Shown: positions 35,057 to 45,650, counted from the stretch's first letter. The stretch: DNA of 60,000 nt from Adiantum capillus-veneris (GCA_014529385.2 CM043969.1:71824676-71884675); one strand, 5' to 3'. Numbers and translations: made by a program. The notes: generated by a model not told the origin, from the letters alone.

Positions 35057-36560
35057 TAAGGCCTCCTATAGATTTAATCCCTGATTGGACTACATTATGT
35101 TGATAGTTTACGGAGAGCCTTCCTGTTATAAGGAAGCCATGTCAATGGATGAAATGGCAAAGTGGGAGAAATCTATGCAATCAAAAATGGGATTGTTTCA
35201 TAAGAATCAAACTTGGAAGTTGGTTCGGTTGCCTAAAGGTTAAACGGCATTACCATGTAAATGGGTGTATAAACAAAAAAATACACCTCATGATAATAAA
35301 CCCAAGTACAAGACACCACTTGTTGCTAAAGGATTTAAGCAGCAGCAAGGCATTGACTTTGATGACATCTTTTCTTCGGTTGTCAAGATGACTACTCTGT
35401 GGTGTGTATTTGTGTTGGTTGCAAAAGAGGACATGGAACTTGACCAGATGGATGTCAAGATGGCATTCTTGCATGGTGATCTTCAAGAAGAAGTTTATAT
35501 GGAGCAGCCAGAAGGTTTTGTTGAGAAGGGCAATGAAGACTTGTTGTGTTAGTTAGAAAAGACTCTTTATGGTCTAAAACAGTATCAAGGGAGTGGCATT
35601 GTAGATTCTACTTGTTCATGCTCTCTCAAGGCTACAAACCTAGAAATATGGACCATTACCTCTACATTAAGTAAGCTAAAGATGGTAGTTTGCTAATTTT
35701 GGTTCTTTATGTGGATAATATGTTAATTTTTGAGAAATGCATGGATGAACTTTCAGCCTTGAAGTCAGAGTTACATGCAAACTTTGAAATGAAAGACATG
35801 GGTGAAGCAAGCCATATTCTTGGCACACGCATAAGTGAGACAAATGCAGGAAATCGGTCTATTTGTCTCAATTTGAGTACATTGCTAAAGTGCTCAATCA
35901 TTTCAATATGGAGAGGGGGAAGGCATTGAGTACTCCATTGCGTCAATATGTGAAACTTTCTAAAAATGATTGTCCTAAGTCTGAAGAGGAAAATACTAAA
36001 ATGGCACAAGTGCCTTATTCATCTGCAGTTGGGAGTTTGATGTATGCTATGATTGCTACTCATCCTGATATTGCTTTTGTAGTGGGAGTTGTTAGCAGAT
36101 ATATGTCAAATCTAGGCAAGAAACATTGGGAGGCAATGAAAGGGGTTATGTGATATTTGAATGGTACAAAAGACATATGCATTTTCTTTGGAAGAAAGGA
36201 AGCATGTGTAATGGGTTACATGGATGCAGATTATGCAGGAGACTTGGACAAGAGAAGGTCCACTTCAAAATATGTTTTTGAATGCACTGGAGGTGCAGTT
36301 TCATGGAGATCTTGTTTGCAAGATTGTGTTACCTTATCTACTACAGAGGCTGAACATGTTGCAGCTTCATAAGCTTGCAAGGAAGCTATATGGCTTGGTT
36401 GGCTGGTGGGAGACTTGGAAATCAATGTTGAGATGCCTTTGTTACATTGTCATAGCCAAAGTGCTACACAATTGGCAAAGAATCCAATGCTTCATGCAAA
36501 GACAAAGCATGTGGATGTGAAGTATCACTTTATTTGTGATGTGCTTGAGGACAAGTGATT
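35057..36560 (+). pseudogene. copia D reverse transcriptase and RNase H
   Basis: The pieces read AMSMDEMAKWEKSMQSK, then KMAFLHGDLQEEVYMEQP, TLYGLKQ, YVDNMLIF (35708-35731), SLMYAMIATHPDIAFVVGV, the RNase H start GYMDADYAGDLDKRRSTSKY and TLSTTEAEHVAAS. The order and wording are those of a copia polyprotein C-terminus. The catalytic Tyr-Val-Asp-Asp box has become YVDN, which would abolish polymerase activity even in an open frame. There are several stops (near 35241, 35551, 36152, 36371) and frameshifts near 35580-35690 and 35860. The left boundary is a deletion junction with chromovirus C. Confidence 0.92.
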
Positions 36561-36741
36561 GCAGCTTGCGAAGATTCACACCACTGAGAATCCTATTGAT
36601 CTTCTAAAAAGGGATTACCTTCAAAGCGGTTTACACAGTGTCAGGCACTCATGGGAATTGGGTAGATGATCATGGTCATTGTCTACTTGTATTGTATGTA
36701 TATATACATTGTCACCCCATTTTAAATGCACATTGTCCTTT

Positions 36742-36752
36742 AAGTGGGAGGT
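36742..36752 (+). other. Polypurine tract of copia D
   Basis: aagtgggaggt directly before the 3' LTR. Confidence 0.8.
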
Positions 36753-36929
36753 TGTTGGGGTGGTAAAGCCCAATGTGCCGCCCCTAAGTGTTGGGCGGTT
36801 GGAGACTAACCGAGAACTAACACTGACCATTCATTCTACACGAAACAATAAGGACTCACAACCCTCACACTATTGTGTTTGGAATCCACCCAAACCTGTG
36901 TCTTCTCTGTTCTTCTCTCTTCTCCATTA

Positions 36930-36962
<33 letters not shown>

Positions 36963-36981
36963 CTCTTGCACATGCACTTCA
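36753..36981 (+). repeat. 3' LTR of copia D
   Basis: 229 bp. It is longer than the 5' LTR mainly because its CA run (36934-36960) has expanded. Confidence 0.92.
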
Positions 36982-38200
36982 ATTTCCTCAAGGTGTACAC
37001 ACTTGGAGAATAAACTTGGAAGACCCCCTTTTTTAACTTTAAAAAATCATAGAATTTTTGGCTAGGAAACTCACATTCATAGTGCTATCATGCATAACCT
37101 ACAAGTGATTTGTATGTTTCCATCACAACGGTTATGTTTTTGCAGTAATCTCCTATTTAGCTATTGAGATTCTAATACACATAAAAACCATTCATTCATC
37201 GCCTTGTGGTGTACACACATGGAGAATAAACACACAACGATTATGTTTTCACATTAATCTCCTCTTTAGATGTTGGGATTGTAATACACATATAAACTAT
37301 TCATACATTGCCTCGTCGTGTACATACATGGAGAATAAACATCGAATACCTTTTTCTCAACTTGAAAAAATCATAGATTTTTTTGTTATGAAACTTACAT
37401 TAATAGTGCTATCGAGAACTGCAAGTGATTTGTATGTGGGCATCATGAAGGTAATGTTTCATTGTTCAATCTCCTCGTGCTTTCTCCCTTATTTGGTTTG
37501 TATCTTGGTGTTTATCGACACCATCATTCAAAGATAAGAATAATGTCCTCTTTAGTTGATGTGACTATAATGCTATTTAGTGCTTGCCTCTAGGCATAAA
37601 CACATCTTGGGGGTGTACCTCTAGAAATGTAAGTAAGTTAATTGGATCAAATTTTTTAAAAATAAAAATTTTATTGAAATTTGAGAGAAAAACATTAATT
37701 TTGTTAAGAAAATGAATTAATTTTATAACCCACACTACCATGTAAGTAAAGGGTTTTTTCTAATATCCTCTGAATGTATGTGATATAGATTATCTCATGT
37801 AAGTGAGCCCCTAAAACACAAATAGAGAATAAACATATAATTTTTTTTCTCAAGTTGCAAAAATCATTTGATTTTGGTTTTGTAAAAATCAAATGTATAG
37901 TTTCATCGAGAATACTTCAAGTAATTTGTATGCTGGCATCACAAAGGATATGATTTCATGGTTCAACAACTTTTCCTTGATGCTTTGTTTGATTCACATC
38001 TCGATGTTTATCAACACCATCAACCTGGTATGAGCATCATGTCCTCTTTGGATATGGGGATCACAATGGATGTAATAAGCTATTCAATCATTGCCTAGAA
38101 GTAGACCCTCAACATAGAAGACATTTTTCTCAACGTGCAAAAATCATAGAGTTTGTCATTATGAAACTCACAATTTTTTAAGTGGGCATTGGGACTTTTC
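36982..38200. repeat. Right part of the second repeat family, diverged tandem units
   Basis: caagtgatttgtatg recurs at 37102, 37422 and, with one change, 37918. gagaataaac recurs at 37006, 37222, 37331 and 37825. Phrases atcatagaattttt, gttatgaaactcaca and caccatc...gtcctctttg recur between them. If F and D are removed, the first unit joins the one at 24015 with a spacing near 292 bp, close to the 320 bp seen here. The 496-bp interval contains extra sequence around 37600-37800. Confidence 0.75.
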
Positions 38201-38482
38201 CATTTTATCTAATATGGTGTTTTGGTTTTCATTGTAAGCTAGAGGTAAACCTTGGCTATGTCCATGTTGAGGAATTGAAACCAATCAACAACATTGATCA
38301 AAGAGGTAGACTTTGAGGTGAGAAACACCAATAGATGTGCATCTAGCACAAAGACCTCGGGTTGATGATTCCACGAGAGACTAGAGACCACCAGGTTGGG
38401 AGGAGAAAAAAAATCAATGAGGTGACTAAACATGATTGAATAAAAAACCATGCTCTGCAAAATGAATTTCACATACCATAGA
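38201..38482. other. Unassigned flank of chromovirus B
   Basis: No gene recognised. It ends at the target duplication ccaac (38483-38487). Confidence 0.5.
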
Positions 38483-38487
38483 CCAAC

Positions 38488-40123
38488 TGTAATGGAATTA
38501 GCCTATTCAACTTGAGAATAGCGGAAATTAATGAGAATACTTTCGAGAAATAACTTTGTGAGCATAGCGGGTAGACATAATTGAAGATAGCAACATAATC
38601 ATAGCAATTAGTTAACTTGGCATGAACAATACTTTTGCAAGAGAGAGAATTTAGAGAACATGACAACAGTTGAGGACCGGATTTATGTGGAGCCGGTCCC
38701 CCCTCCAATAGGCATTTGTATTATGATTTCTCCCATTAAGAGAGACTTGTTACAATACATTCTTTGTGTTCCTTGTGACCTAGGTGATGCAATGAATATG
38801 GAAAGCTTCATGCATCACAATCATAGCATAACATGAACTTGAAGAAAGCTTTAATTTTCCCAAGACTTAGTCCCAAGACCGCAAACACCTTCGAAGGTGG
38901 AGAGAGCTAGTAGGGAATGAGGGTAGGGAAGAGGAAGAAGAAACATTTCATAGGAGAAAGAACTAGTTCCTCACTTATCATACTCTTGTTGCTAGCATAC
39001 ATAATAGCATAGTAATGAAGAAGAAGGAGATGTCAAGCTTAAGCATTGAAGCATGGCTCTTGGTTGGATTTGCACTCCATAGCCAAGAGTGTTGGTGTAG
39101 GCTCTCAACCTCTACTTGCTTGGAGAAGGAGAGGGAGCTCTTGCACTTTTCATAGTACACAATGAGAGTGCTTGTGAGTGTTTGTGGGCGAGTATACCCC
39201 CTAAGCACCCCCCTAGCTTGCTTGGGTCAACCCCCCCTTGTAGCTCATGCTTGAAGCTCATTGGACCCCTCCAGGCCTAGCCAATCACAAGCAGGAGCCA
39301 TTACAAGCAACATGGGTAGCCTTGGGACAAGTGTCCCCCTTTCCCCTTTGAGAGAGAGGACTTGATAAATGCTAAAACAATTAGATAATTCATGTAATTT
39401 ATCATTGGACCCCTTTGAAGCCTAGCCAATAGGCTTCAAGCAACACATGAAGGTAACATGGGTAGGGGCCTGACATGTGTCCTTGCTGCCTCTTTAAGTT
39501 GGGGCTTCCCTTGTGTGTGTGAGTGGGTGTTCTCTCTCTAGCCCCTAGGAAAAGGGCTCGCCCCCCCTCTTGTAGGAATGCTTTTGAATTTAGGTGATCA
39601 AGCACCTTACTCACCAAGCATGACAAAGCACTTGAACTAGGGGGTGTTCCCACAAGCATCTTAGGCAAGCTTCTCAAGGCACCTCAAGTACCTTAATCAT
39701 GCAACAAGTCAAGCACCTCAAGCATGGAGCCACTCAAGCACCTCAAGCATCTTAATCAAGCACCTCAAGCATGACAAACAACTCAAGCACAACAAGCACC
39801 TCAAGCAGGACAAGCACCTCGAGCTTGGGCCGGGTTCCCACCTCAAGCTCAGCCCTAGCTTACCTAAGGTCAAAGGACTTTTACACACATTTATCGGAGG
39901 TCTTCAATGAAGCTAACCCTAAGGTCTTATGCTCCATTGGTTAGCCTTGCTCTTTGATAGACCATCTCCCTTTTGGGCCCCTTTACCATTGGCCCCGTGT
40001 TGAGATAGATCTATAAGCACATATCTATATCTTAACACTTGTTCTCGTTTATTCTCCCAAATTAAGTGATCAATTTAATGTGAGAAAATCATTTGGGTTG
40101 GTTAGATATTAGATTTTATGACA
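38488..40123 (-). repeat. 3' LTR of chromovirus B
   Basis: 1636 bp, plus-strand ends tgtaatgg...tatgaca. It includes a minisatellite of aagcacctc-type units at 39598-39833. Confidence 0.96.
39598..39833. repeat. aagcacctc minisatellite in the B LTR
   Basis: Irregular repeats of tcaagcacctcaagcat. The matching block in the other LTR (about 46774-46985) lacks 18 bp, one double unit. The B-family solo LTR carries the reverse complement (gcttgaggtgctt) around 58010-58200. The A and C LTRs do not have it. Confidence 0.85.
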
Positions 40124-40482
40124 TTACCTCTCTCTTGAAATCATAGTCGTCCTCGACTATGAGGTAGAAGAGATAAAGTCTTAGTCATTAGTCAATCGTA
40201 CTTAGCGGGTAAAGGATCCCTTTTTACCCTACGACATCTTTCCAAGATGGATGACTAATACATTTGGTGCTTGGGAGACATAGCTGCCGCAAGCATGTCT
40301 GCTCTTTAGTCCATTTCATTCTCCCAAAGTAGAGTGACAAATTCTACTTGGTTTTTGAGAGACGTCGTCATCACAAACATGATTTTAAGCATGCATATTA
40401 GTTAAATTTGTGCACACTTAAAAAGAGGACTAGTCTTATAAGACAAAAACATGAGTGATTTAAAAGAAATTTGTACATGTGC

Positions 40483-41994
40483 TTACTCTAATGTAGCATT
40501 GTAAGCATTGACAAGGTTCATACTATCCTTAAGCTGTATTCCTTGCATCCATCTAGCATCTTCAAAAGGATAATTTTTGAACTTAATAAGATACCGTCGG
40601 ATAATCTTACCATGTCGTAGTACCTTGTCTTCATGCCGAAGGATAGCTTCGGGTTGTAGCACCTCTTCTTGGTCTTCAACTTCGGGAGGGTCTTCAATAA
40701 TTGGTTCAGTTGGTAGCTCTCCTTTGTAGGGCTTAAGCAGGCTTACATGAAAGGCATTGTGGATAAGCCAATGGTTGGGCAACTTGAGTTGATAAGCCGT
40801 CTCATTAATGGGCTTCAAGATTTGGAAAGGACCATAGTATCTTTTTGCTAGTTTAGCATAATACTTTTGATGGCCCGTAGGATTTTTGCCCGTCGTTTGC
40901 CTTAATCGAGCCTTAGGAAACTTGAGTAAGACCCAATCATTTTCTTTGAACATTAAGGCTCTTCTGTGCTTATCAGCAGCAGCTTTTTGCCTTTGTTGAG
41001 AGATGGCTATAGCCTCCCTAATATTTTGAAAAGATTCTTGTAGGTCACGGCTATACTCATCGGCGACGAAGATCTTCCCATGTACTTTGAGTAGCAAGGG
41101 ACTTTTAGGTCTTCCCTCTATGATCTCGAAAGGTGCTTTCCCCGTAGAAGTATGTACAGTATTATTGTAGGCATACTCTACTAGAGGTAAATACTTTTCC
41201 CATTGTGAGCGTTGATCTACTTCGGTAACATAAGTCTTGAGTAGATCGAGTATCGTAAGATTGGCTATCTCACTTTGGCCATCCGTTTGTGGGTGATAGG
41301 CCGAAGAGAAATTCAATCTTGTTCCTAGATTTTCAAAGAGACCTTTCCAGAAATTACTGGTCATTCTAGGATCTCTATCTGACACGATGGATGTGGGTAA
41401 TCCATGGTGTTTGAAAATCTGAGATATGAAGAGAGTTGCCATTTGATGTGCCTTAATAGTCTTTTTGACAGGAATAAAATGTGCTTGCTTGCTAAACCTG
41501 TCGACTATTGTCCATATTCCTGTATTCCCATGGATAGACTTGGGTAATTTAAAGATGAAATCCATGGATATACTCTCCCATGGTGAATTTGGAATAGGCA
41601 ATGGCTGGAGTAATCCAGGTTGCTTCCCTCTATCATACTTGGTCTTTTGGCATACTACACATTTTGAAACATACTCTTGTATGTCCACTTTCATGGTAGG
41701 CCAATAGAAATACGTCTCTACTCCTCGGAGAGTAGGTTGAATACCTCTATGCCCTGCATATGGAGGAGCATGGGATTCATACATAACCTTCTCACGAAGG
41801 GAATGGGTAACACATAGCCTATTTCCGTGGAGAAGATAACCATCCTGCAAGGTGAATGGTTCCTCTTTCTTCCCCAAAGCAAGGGCTGACATTATGTCTC
41901 TAAAGTCAAGGTCAGTAGCATACTCATCTATCATAGAGGATAGATCATTGTGACACCGCATTAACTTTTGGTCGTCGTGAAAGTGCATCGGCAA
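40483..41994 (-). CDS. Chromovirus B integrase with chromodomain
   Basis: A 503-codon open frame covering the end of the tether, integrase and chromodomain. The zinc-binding residues are H75, H82, C112 and C115. The catalytic triad is D145 (SMDFIF), D206 (VSDRDPR) and E242 (HPQTDGQSEIAN). The segment RRYYGPFQILKPINETAYQL-like GPF/Y module lies near residues 385-405 (YYGPFQILKP), followed by NAFHVSLLKPYKG and a chromodomain at about 445-500 (RRYLIKFKNYPFEDARWM). Integrase inserts the cDNA into the genome and the chromodomain is thought to bind methylated histone H3. The first 15 residues are out of the family frame: a frameshift near 41945 precedes NDLSSM, so the ATG at 41994 is not a natural start and this part was made as the end of the polyprotein. 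Confidence 0.95.
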   Translation of the reverse strand: MPMHFHDDQKLMRCHNDLSSMIDEYATDLDFRDIMSALALGKKEEPFTLQDGYLLHGNRLCVTHSLREKVMYESHAPPYAGHRGIQPTLRGVETYFYWPTMKVDIQEYVSKCVVCQKTKYDRGKQPGLLQPLPIPNSPWESISMDFIFKLPKSIHGNTGIWTIVDRFSKQAHFIPVKKTIKAHQMATLFISQIFKHHGLPTSIVSDRDPRMTSNFWKGLFENLGTRLNFSSAYHPQTDGQSEIANLTILDLLKTYVTEVDQRSQWEKYLPLVEYAYNNTVHTSTGKAPFEIIEGRPKSPLLLKVHGKIFVADEYSRDLQESFQNIREAIAISQQRQKAAADKHRRALMFKENDWVLLKFPKARLRQTTGKNPTGHQKYYAKLAKRYYGPFQILKPINETAYQLKLPNHWLIHNAFHVSLLKPYKGELPTEPIIEDPPEVEDQEEVLQPEAILRHEDKVLRHGKIIRRYLIKFKNYPFEDARWMQGIQLKDSMNLVNAYNATLE

Positions 41995-42012
41995 CTTGAT
42001 TGTGCTTACCAG

Positions 42013-45000
42013 CTATGTGAGCAATATGGAATTAAATTGCGAAAGAAAATTTGCCCACCTCATTTGTTTGTCGGAAAGCTTGGTTTGCGTCATGAAATAA
42101 TTGAGACTTTGGTGGTCGGTTCGTAGGATAAATGGAGTCCCCAATAGGTAGTGCTTCCATGTGTCTAGGGCATGTAGAACAGCTAAAAGCTCTTTCTCAT
42201 AAATGCCCAAGACTCGTTCATCACTATTGAGCCTTCGGCTCTCATATGCTATGGCATGCCCTTCTTGAAGCAAAACCGCTCCAAGGCAATCACCACACGC
42301 ATCACATTGGACCTCAAATGGCTTTGAGAGATCCGGAAGCACGAGGACTGGTTGGGAAGTAAGCTTCTCTTTGAGTTTTTCAAAAGCATTTTGCTCATTA
42401 GCAGTCCATACAAACTTAACGTTCTTCTTTGTTAAGTCGTGAAGTGGTCCTGCTACTTGAGAGAATTTTGCTATGAAGCGTCTATAGTATACACGCATAC
42501 CAATAAAGCTTCTTAGCTCATGTAGATTCCTTGGGTAAGGCCATGATTTTATTACCTCTAACTTTGATGGATCCATACGAATACCATCGTGAGAGATAAT
42601 ATGACCTAGATATTGAATCTCTTGAAGGAAGAATTCGCTTTTCTTTTGGTTGAGATAAAGCTTGTTCTCCCTCAATGCTCGAAAAATCACTTGGAGATGC
42701 TGCTTATGTTCCTCCAAAGACTTGGAGTAGATGATGATATCATCAAAGAACACTCCAGTGAATTTTCGATATGGTCTAAAAACTTTCTCCATCAAACGAT
42801 TGAACGTAGCTAGTGCATTAGTCAAGCCAAAAGGCATGACTAGATATTCATAAAGACCAAACGTTGTGCGAAACGCGATCTTTAAGATATCTTCATCCAC
42901 TATCCTTATTTGATGATAGCCACTCTTAAGGTCAATCCTATTGAAGTAGGTAGAGCCTTGTAGCTTATCAAACAGATCTTCTACCCGAGGTACGGGAAAT
43001 CTGTTTTTGATAGTGATATGGTTTAGTGCTCGATAGTCCACACACATACGGTATGTACCATCTTTCTTTTGCACTAAAAGGACTGGAGAACAAAAGGGAG
43101 AGGAACTAGGCCTCACCATCCCTTTGTCTACCAGCTCTTGTACTTGCCTCATGATCTCCTCTTGTTGAGCTTGTGAGACTCGATAAGGAGGCTTGTTAGG
43201 TGGTGAGCTTCCAGGAAGGAGCTCAATACGATGGTCATCATCCCCTCGTTTTGGAGGTAAGTCCATAGGGATATCATCGATGAACACATCTTGGAATCCT
43301 TTTAGAAAATTAGACAAGTCTAACTCTTCTTGATTCCTATCATTTACATTTGATGAAACATTAGTATCTTTTGGAGACTCTTTGACAAAAATCATGTACG
43401 CAGAAACTGAGCTCTTCATTGACTTATCAAAAGAAAGAGGATTTACAAGTGGAATAGTGCGACCACGCTCACTAGAATCTATATACATGTTCTTTCCCCT
43501 GTAAGTGAAGTAAATTCTCCTTTCAGGGAACTTCATGTTGGCAGCCATGCGATCAAACCATGGTGCCCCTAGGATAACATCCTGATGTTGGAGAGGAGAG
43601 ATGAAGAAGTATTCTTTGTCGACATAGCTTTGGACATGAAGCCTCAACTTCCCAATCAAGGGAGTAACGGAGGCTTGTTGTCCCTTGAAAGCTGCATCAG
43701 CTGTTACTATATCTCCCATCTCAAAAGCTTGAATGCCCAACTTGGTGGCCAACTCTATTGATATGAAGTTGAGAGTAGAGCCAGGGTCAAACAAGATGAA
43801 GGCATCATGCTCTCTTACCTTTCCCCAAGCATAGGAGAGTGATGATCCTTTGCAATGAGCATCCTCTTTTGGAGCTTCGATGGTGGAAGCCCTAGGAGTC
43901 TCATTGCGAGTATTCTTCTTGGGGCAAGAACGATAGCCATGTCCTTGCTCCCCACACTTGAAACATTTATGGTCCTTGCGAAAAGCTTCAAGCTCTTCAG
44001 GAGAGAGTTTGTTTTTACCTTTGTAAACTCCCTTCTCCTTGGACTGATTGTTGTTGTTGTTGGAAGTGCCTTGGGAATTATTTTGAGCATTGGATTTCCC
44101 CTTTGCATCATTTTTATCTTTGTTTTCCATGGGCTTGACATTACGTCTAGCCCCTTGATGGAAATTGATGCGTGAAGCAACCATGGTGTGGTGGATTACT
44201 TCGGTAATAGTACCGGGCCGTTGAGAGTTGATGTATTCGGCCATCTCTTCAGGTAATCCCGCACAGAATTTCTGTCTTTGCTCGGCAAAGTCTATCTTTT
44301 GAAAGACAGTAGCTTTGAGATGTAAATCCCAAAACTTGTCTACATACTTGTTGATAGACTCATGAGAGAGAAGCTTCAAGCCGCGCCATTCGGTAAGAAC
44401 TTTATCTTTAGTATCGCTTGGAAGAAATTGCTTCATAATGGAAACTCGTAGAGTTTTCCATGTCTTTAGGGCTTCTCCATTGCCACGAAGGCTAGCCCAC
44501 CATTGACGAGCTGATTTTTGGAAGTGCATAGCTACATGGCGTAGCTTGGAGGACTCTGTGAAGCCCTCGTCCCCAAAGGCCACATCAAATTGCTGGATGA
44601 AGGCCAACACTTTGTCGGTAGCACCAAAGGTTCCATCGTAGGTGAGAAAAGAGATACTCTTTCCTCCCTCCTTGAACTTCTTTAGCTTTTGTGACCTTCG
44701 CCATGCAGGAAATGATTTGCGATGTCCTCCCCTCTTGTATTCTCTAGGAGAATAGCCATAACTTTCATCGGAAGAGGAGGAAGGTGAAGAAGAAGGAGAA
44801 GAGGGTGACCTCTTCCTAGCCCTTTTCTTCCTTTGTTTCCTCTCTTGCCTTTCAGAGTGATGAGGAGAAGGACTATAGGTTGCTCTTTTCCTCTTGGGAG
44901 GAGTAGGCGATCGTCTAGACCGCCGTCTTCGTGGAGCCACATCTTCAGAAGAACTTAGACTGTCATTGCTTTCTTTCTCTTTGGATTCCTCCTCTCGAAT

Positions 45001-45249
45001 GGGAGAGAGTCTTCTTTTGGGGGTCTCTTCAAGAGGCCTCCTAAGCTCTCTCTCCTCTGGGAGAGGAAGGGAAATTCCATAAGCACGAAGTTGTTGAGTA
45101 ACTTCGGCTTGCAAAACAGGGTTGCCCATAGCTTGTTGCAACCTAGTGACGAGATAATTCACAAACATGGGAGCATCATCATTAGCACCTTCATGTGCAA
45201 AATCAAAGCTATCAATGTTCATTCTACTCTCTTGATTATTGTCAGCCAT
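42013..45249 (-). CDS. Chromovirus B Gag-protease-RT-RNase H
   Basis: An open frame of 1092 codons from 45291. I place the start at the ATG at 45249 (MADNNQESRMN) because C begins at the same point (MDDNSKESKIN). Numbered from 45291, the order is: conserved N-terminus 15-75, Arg/Ser-rich segment 120-200, Gag core about 205-375, Asn/Lys-rich spacer, zinc knuckle CFKCGEQGHGYRSC at 443-456, aspartic protease loop FDPGST at 501-506, reverse transcriptase about 720-900 with FFDD at 848-851, RNase H about 990-1085 with D997, E1034 and D1059. The frame ends at 42013 because one T is missing from a run near 42030, after which the polyprotein continues in another frame. This is the best-preserved coding region in the window. 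Confidence 0.95.
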   Translation of the reverse strand: MADNNQESRMNIDSFDFAHEGANDDAPMFVNYLVTRLQQAMGNPVLQAEVTQQLRAYGISLPLPEERELRRPLEETPKRRLSPIREEESKEKESNDSLSSSEDVAPRRRRSRRSPTPPKRKRATYSPSPHHSERQERKQRKKRARKRSPSSPSSSPSSSSDESYGYSPREYKRGGHRKSFPAWRRSQKLKKFKEGGKSISFLTYDGTFGATDKVLAFIQQFDVAFGDEGFTESSKLRHVAMHFQKSARQWWASLRGNGEALKTWKTLRVSIMKQFLPSDTKDKVLTEWRGLKLLSHESINKYVDKFWDLHLKATVFQKIDFAEQRQKFCAGLPEEMAEYINSQRPGTITEVIHHTMVASRINFHQGARRNVKPMENKDKNDAKGKSNAQNNSQGTSNNNNNQSKEKGVYKGKNKLSPEELEAFRKDHKCFKCGEQGHGYRSCPKKNTRNETPRASTIEAPKEDAHCKGSSLSYAWGKVREHDAFILFDPGSTLNFISIELATKLGIQAFEMGDIVTADAAFKGQQASVTPLIGKLRLHVQSYVDKEYFFISPLQHQDVILGAPWFDRMAANMKFPERRIYFTYRGKNMYIDSSERGRTIPLVNPLSFDKSMKSSVSAYMIFVKESPKDTNVSSNVNDRNQEELDLSNFLKGFQDVFIDDIPMDLPPKRGDDDHRIELLPGSSPPNKPPYRVSQAQQEEIMRQVQELVDKGMVRPSSSPFCSPVLLVQKKDGTYRMCVDYRALNHITIKNRFPVPRVEDLFDKLQGSTYFNRIDLKSGYHQIRIVDEDILKIAFRTTFGLYEYLVMPFGLTNALATFNRLMEKVFRPYRKFTGVFFDDIIIYSKSLEEHKQHLQVIFRALRENKLYLNQKKSEFFLQEIQYLGHIISHDGIRMDPSKLEVIKSWPYPRNLHELRSFIGMRVYYRRFIAKFSQVAGPLHDLTKKNVKFVWTANEQNAFEKLKEKLTSQPVLVLPDLSKPFEVQCDACGDCLGAVLLQEGHAIAYESRRLNSDERVLGIYEKELLAVLHALDTWKHYLLGTPFILRTDHQSLNYFMTQTKLSDKQMRWANFLSQFNSILLT

Positions 45250-45650
45250 GTTAACAAAATTTATGTTTATACTTAGTGTATGCTTTGGCAATACAAAACC
45301 TTAGTTGCCACTCCTCTTAGCCTTTGAAAATCGGCTCTTAAGTATCTACACCCACGGCTCAAAGTGGTTAATTATAGAGAGTAGAGGAGTAGGTCTAACA
45401 TAGCAGAGTTGCCAAGGGCTAGCTCCTTTCGGACTTCTTATGGCTCAATAATGGTAAAGCCGTAGGCAAGTCTAAAAAGACTCCATTATTAAGTCCAAAG
45501 CTCCCGAGGTGTGCGCCATCCCCCACATAGTGGGCTTAACAAAACCGATATTAGATCCCAGTTCCACTTACTCTATTATAATTAACAACATCAACCATTT
45601 ATAGGCTACTTAAGGACCTCTCTTCTTAAACAAGAAAAGAGAAACCAAAT
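45250..45650 (-). other. Leader of chromovirus B
   Basis: About 400 bp between the primer site and the Gag start. It matches the C leader in part (31826-32208). No separate protein is evident. Confidence 0.6.

Larger units (their letters stand above)
28774..36981 (+). mobile_element. Ty1/copia element D, split by chromovirus C
   Basis: The LTRs (28774-28989 and 36753-36981) begin tgttggggtggtaaag and end gcacttca. Between them lie the primer-binding site, a leader, a gag start cut at 30305 by the LTR of C, and then, after C, an RT-RNase H region. The flanks attat (28769-28773) and atttc (36982-36986) match at three of five bases and look like a decayed target duplication. The flanking repeat family reads through once D is removed, which supports the ends. 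LTRs differ at about 17 of roughly 200 positions, mostly transitions, so D is old. The middle of D (protease, integrase) is absent. Confidence 0.88.

Noticed and set aside
39402-39677. Open frames inside LTRs (39402-39677, 46578-46853, 38469-38708, 45606-45884)
   Set aside because: The same frames occur in both LTRs only because the LTRs are duplicates. They lie opposite or alongside non-coding LTR sequence and show no motif.
39598-39833. Possible CRISPR-like array of regular repeats
   Set aside because: The units are short, irregular and have no distinct spacers. The setting is a plant LTR, so this is a minisatellite.
41945-41994. ATG at 41994 as a natural start of a separate integrase gene in B
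   Set aside because: The codons before NDLSSM are out of the family frame. The ATG is created by frameshifts in what was one polyprotein.
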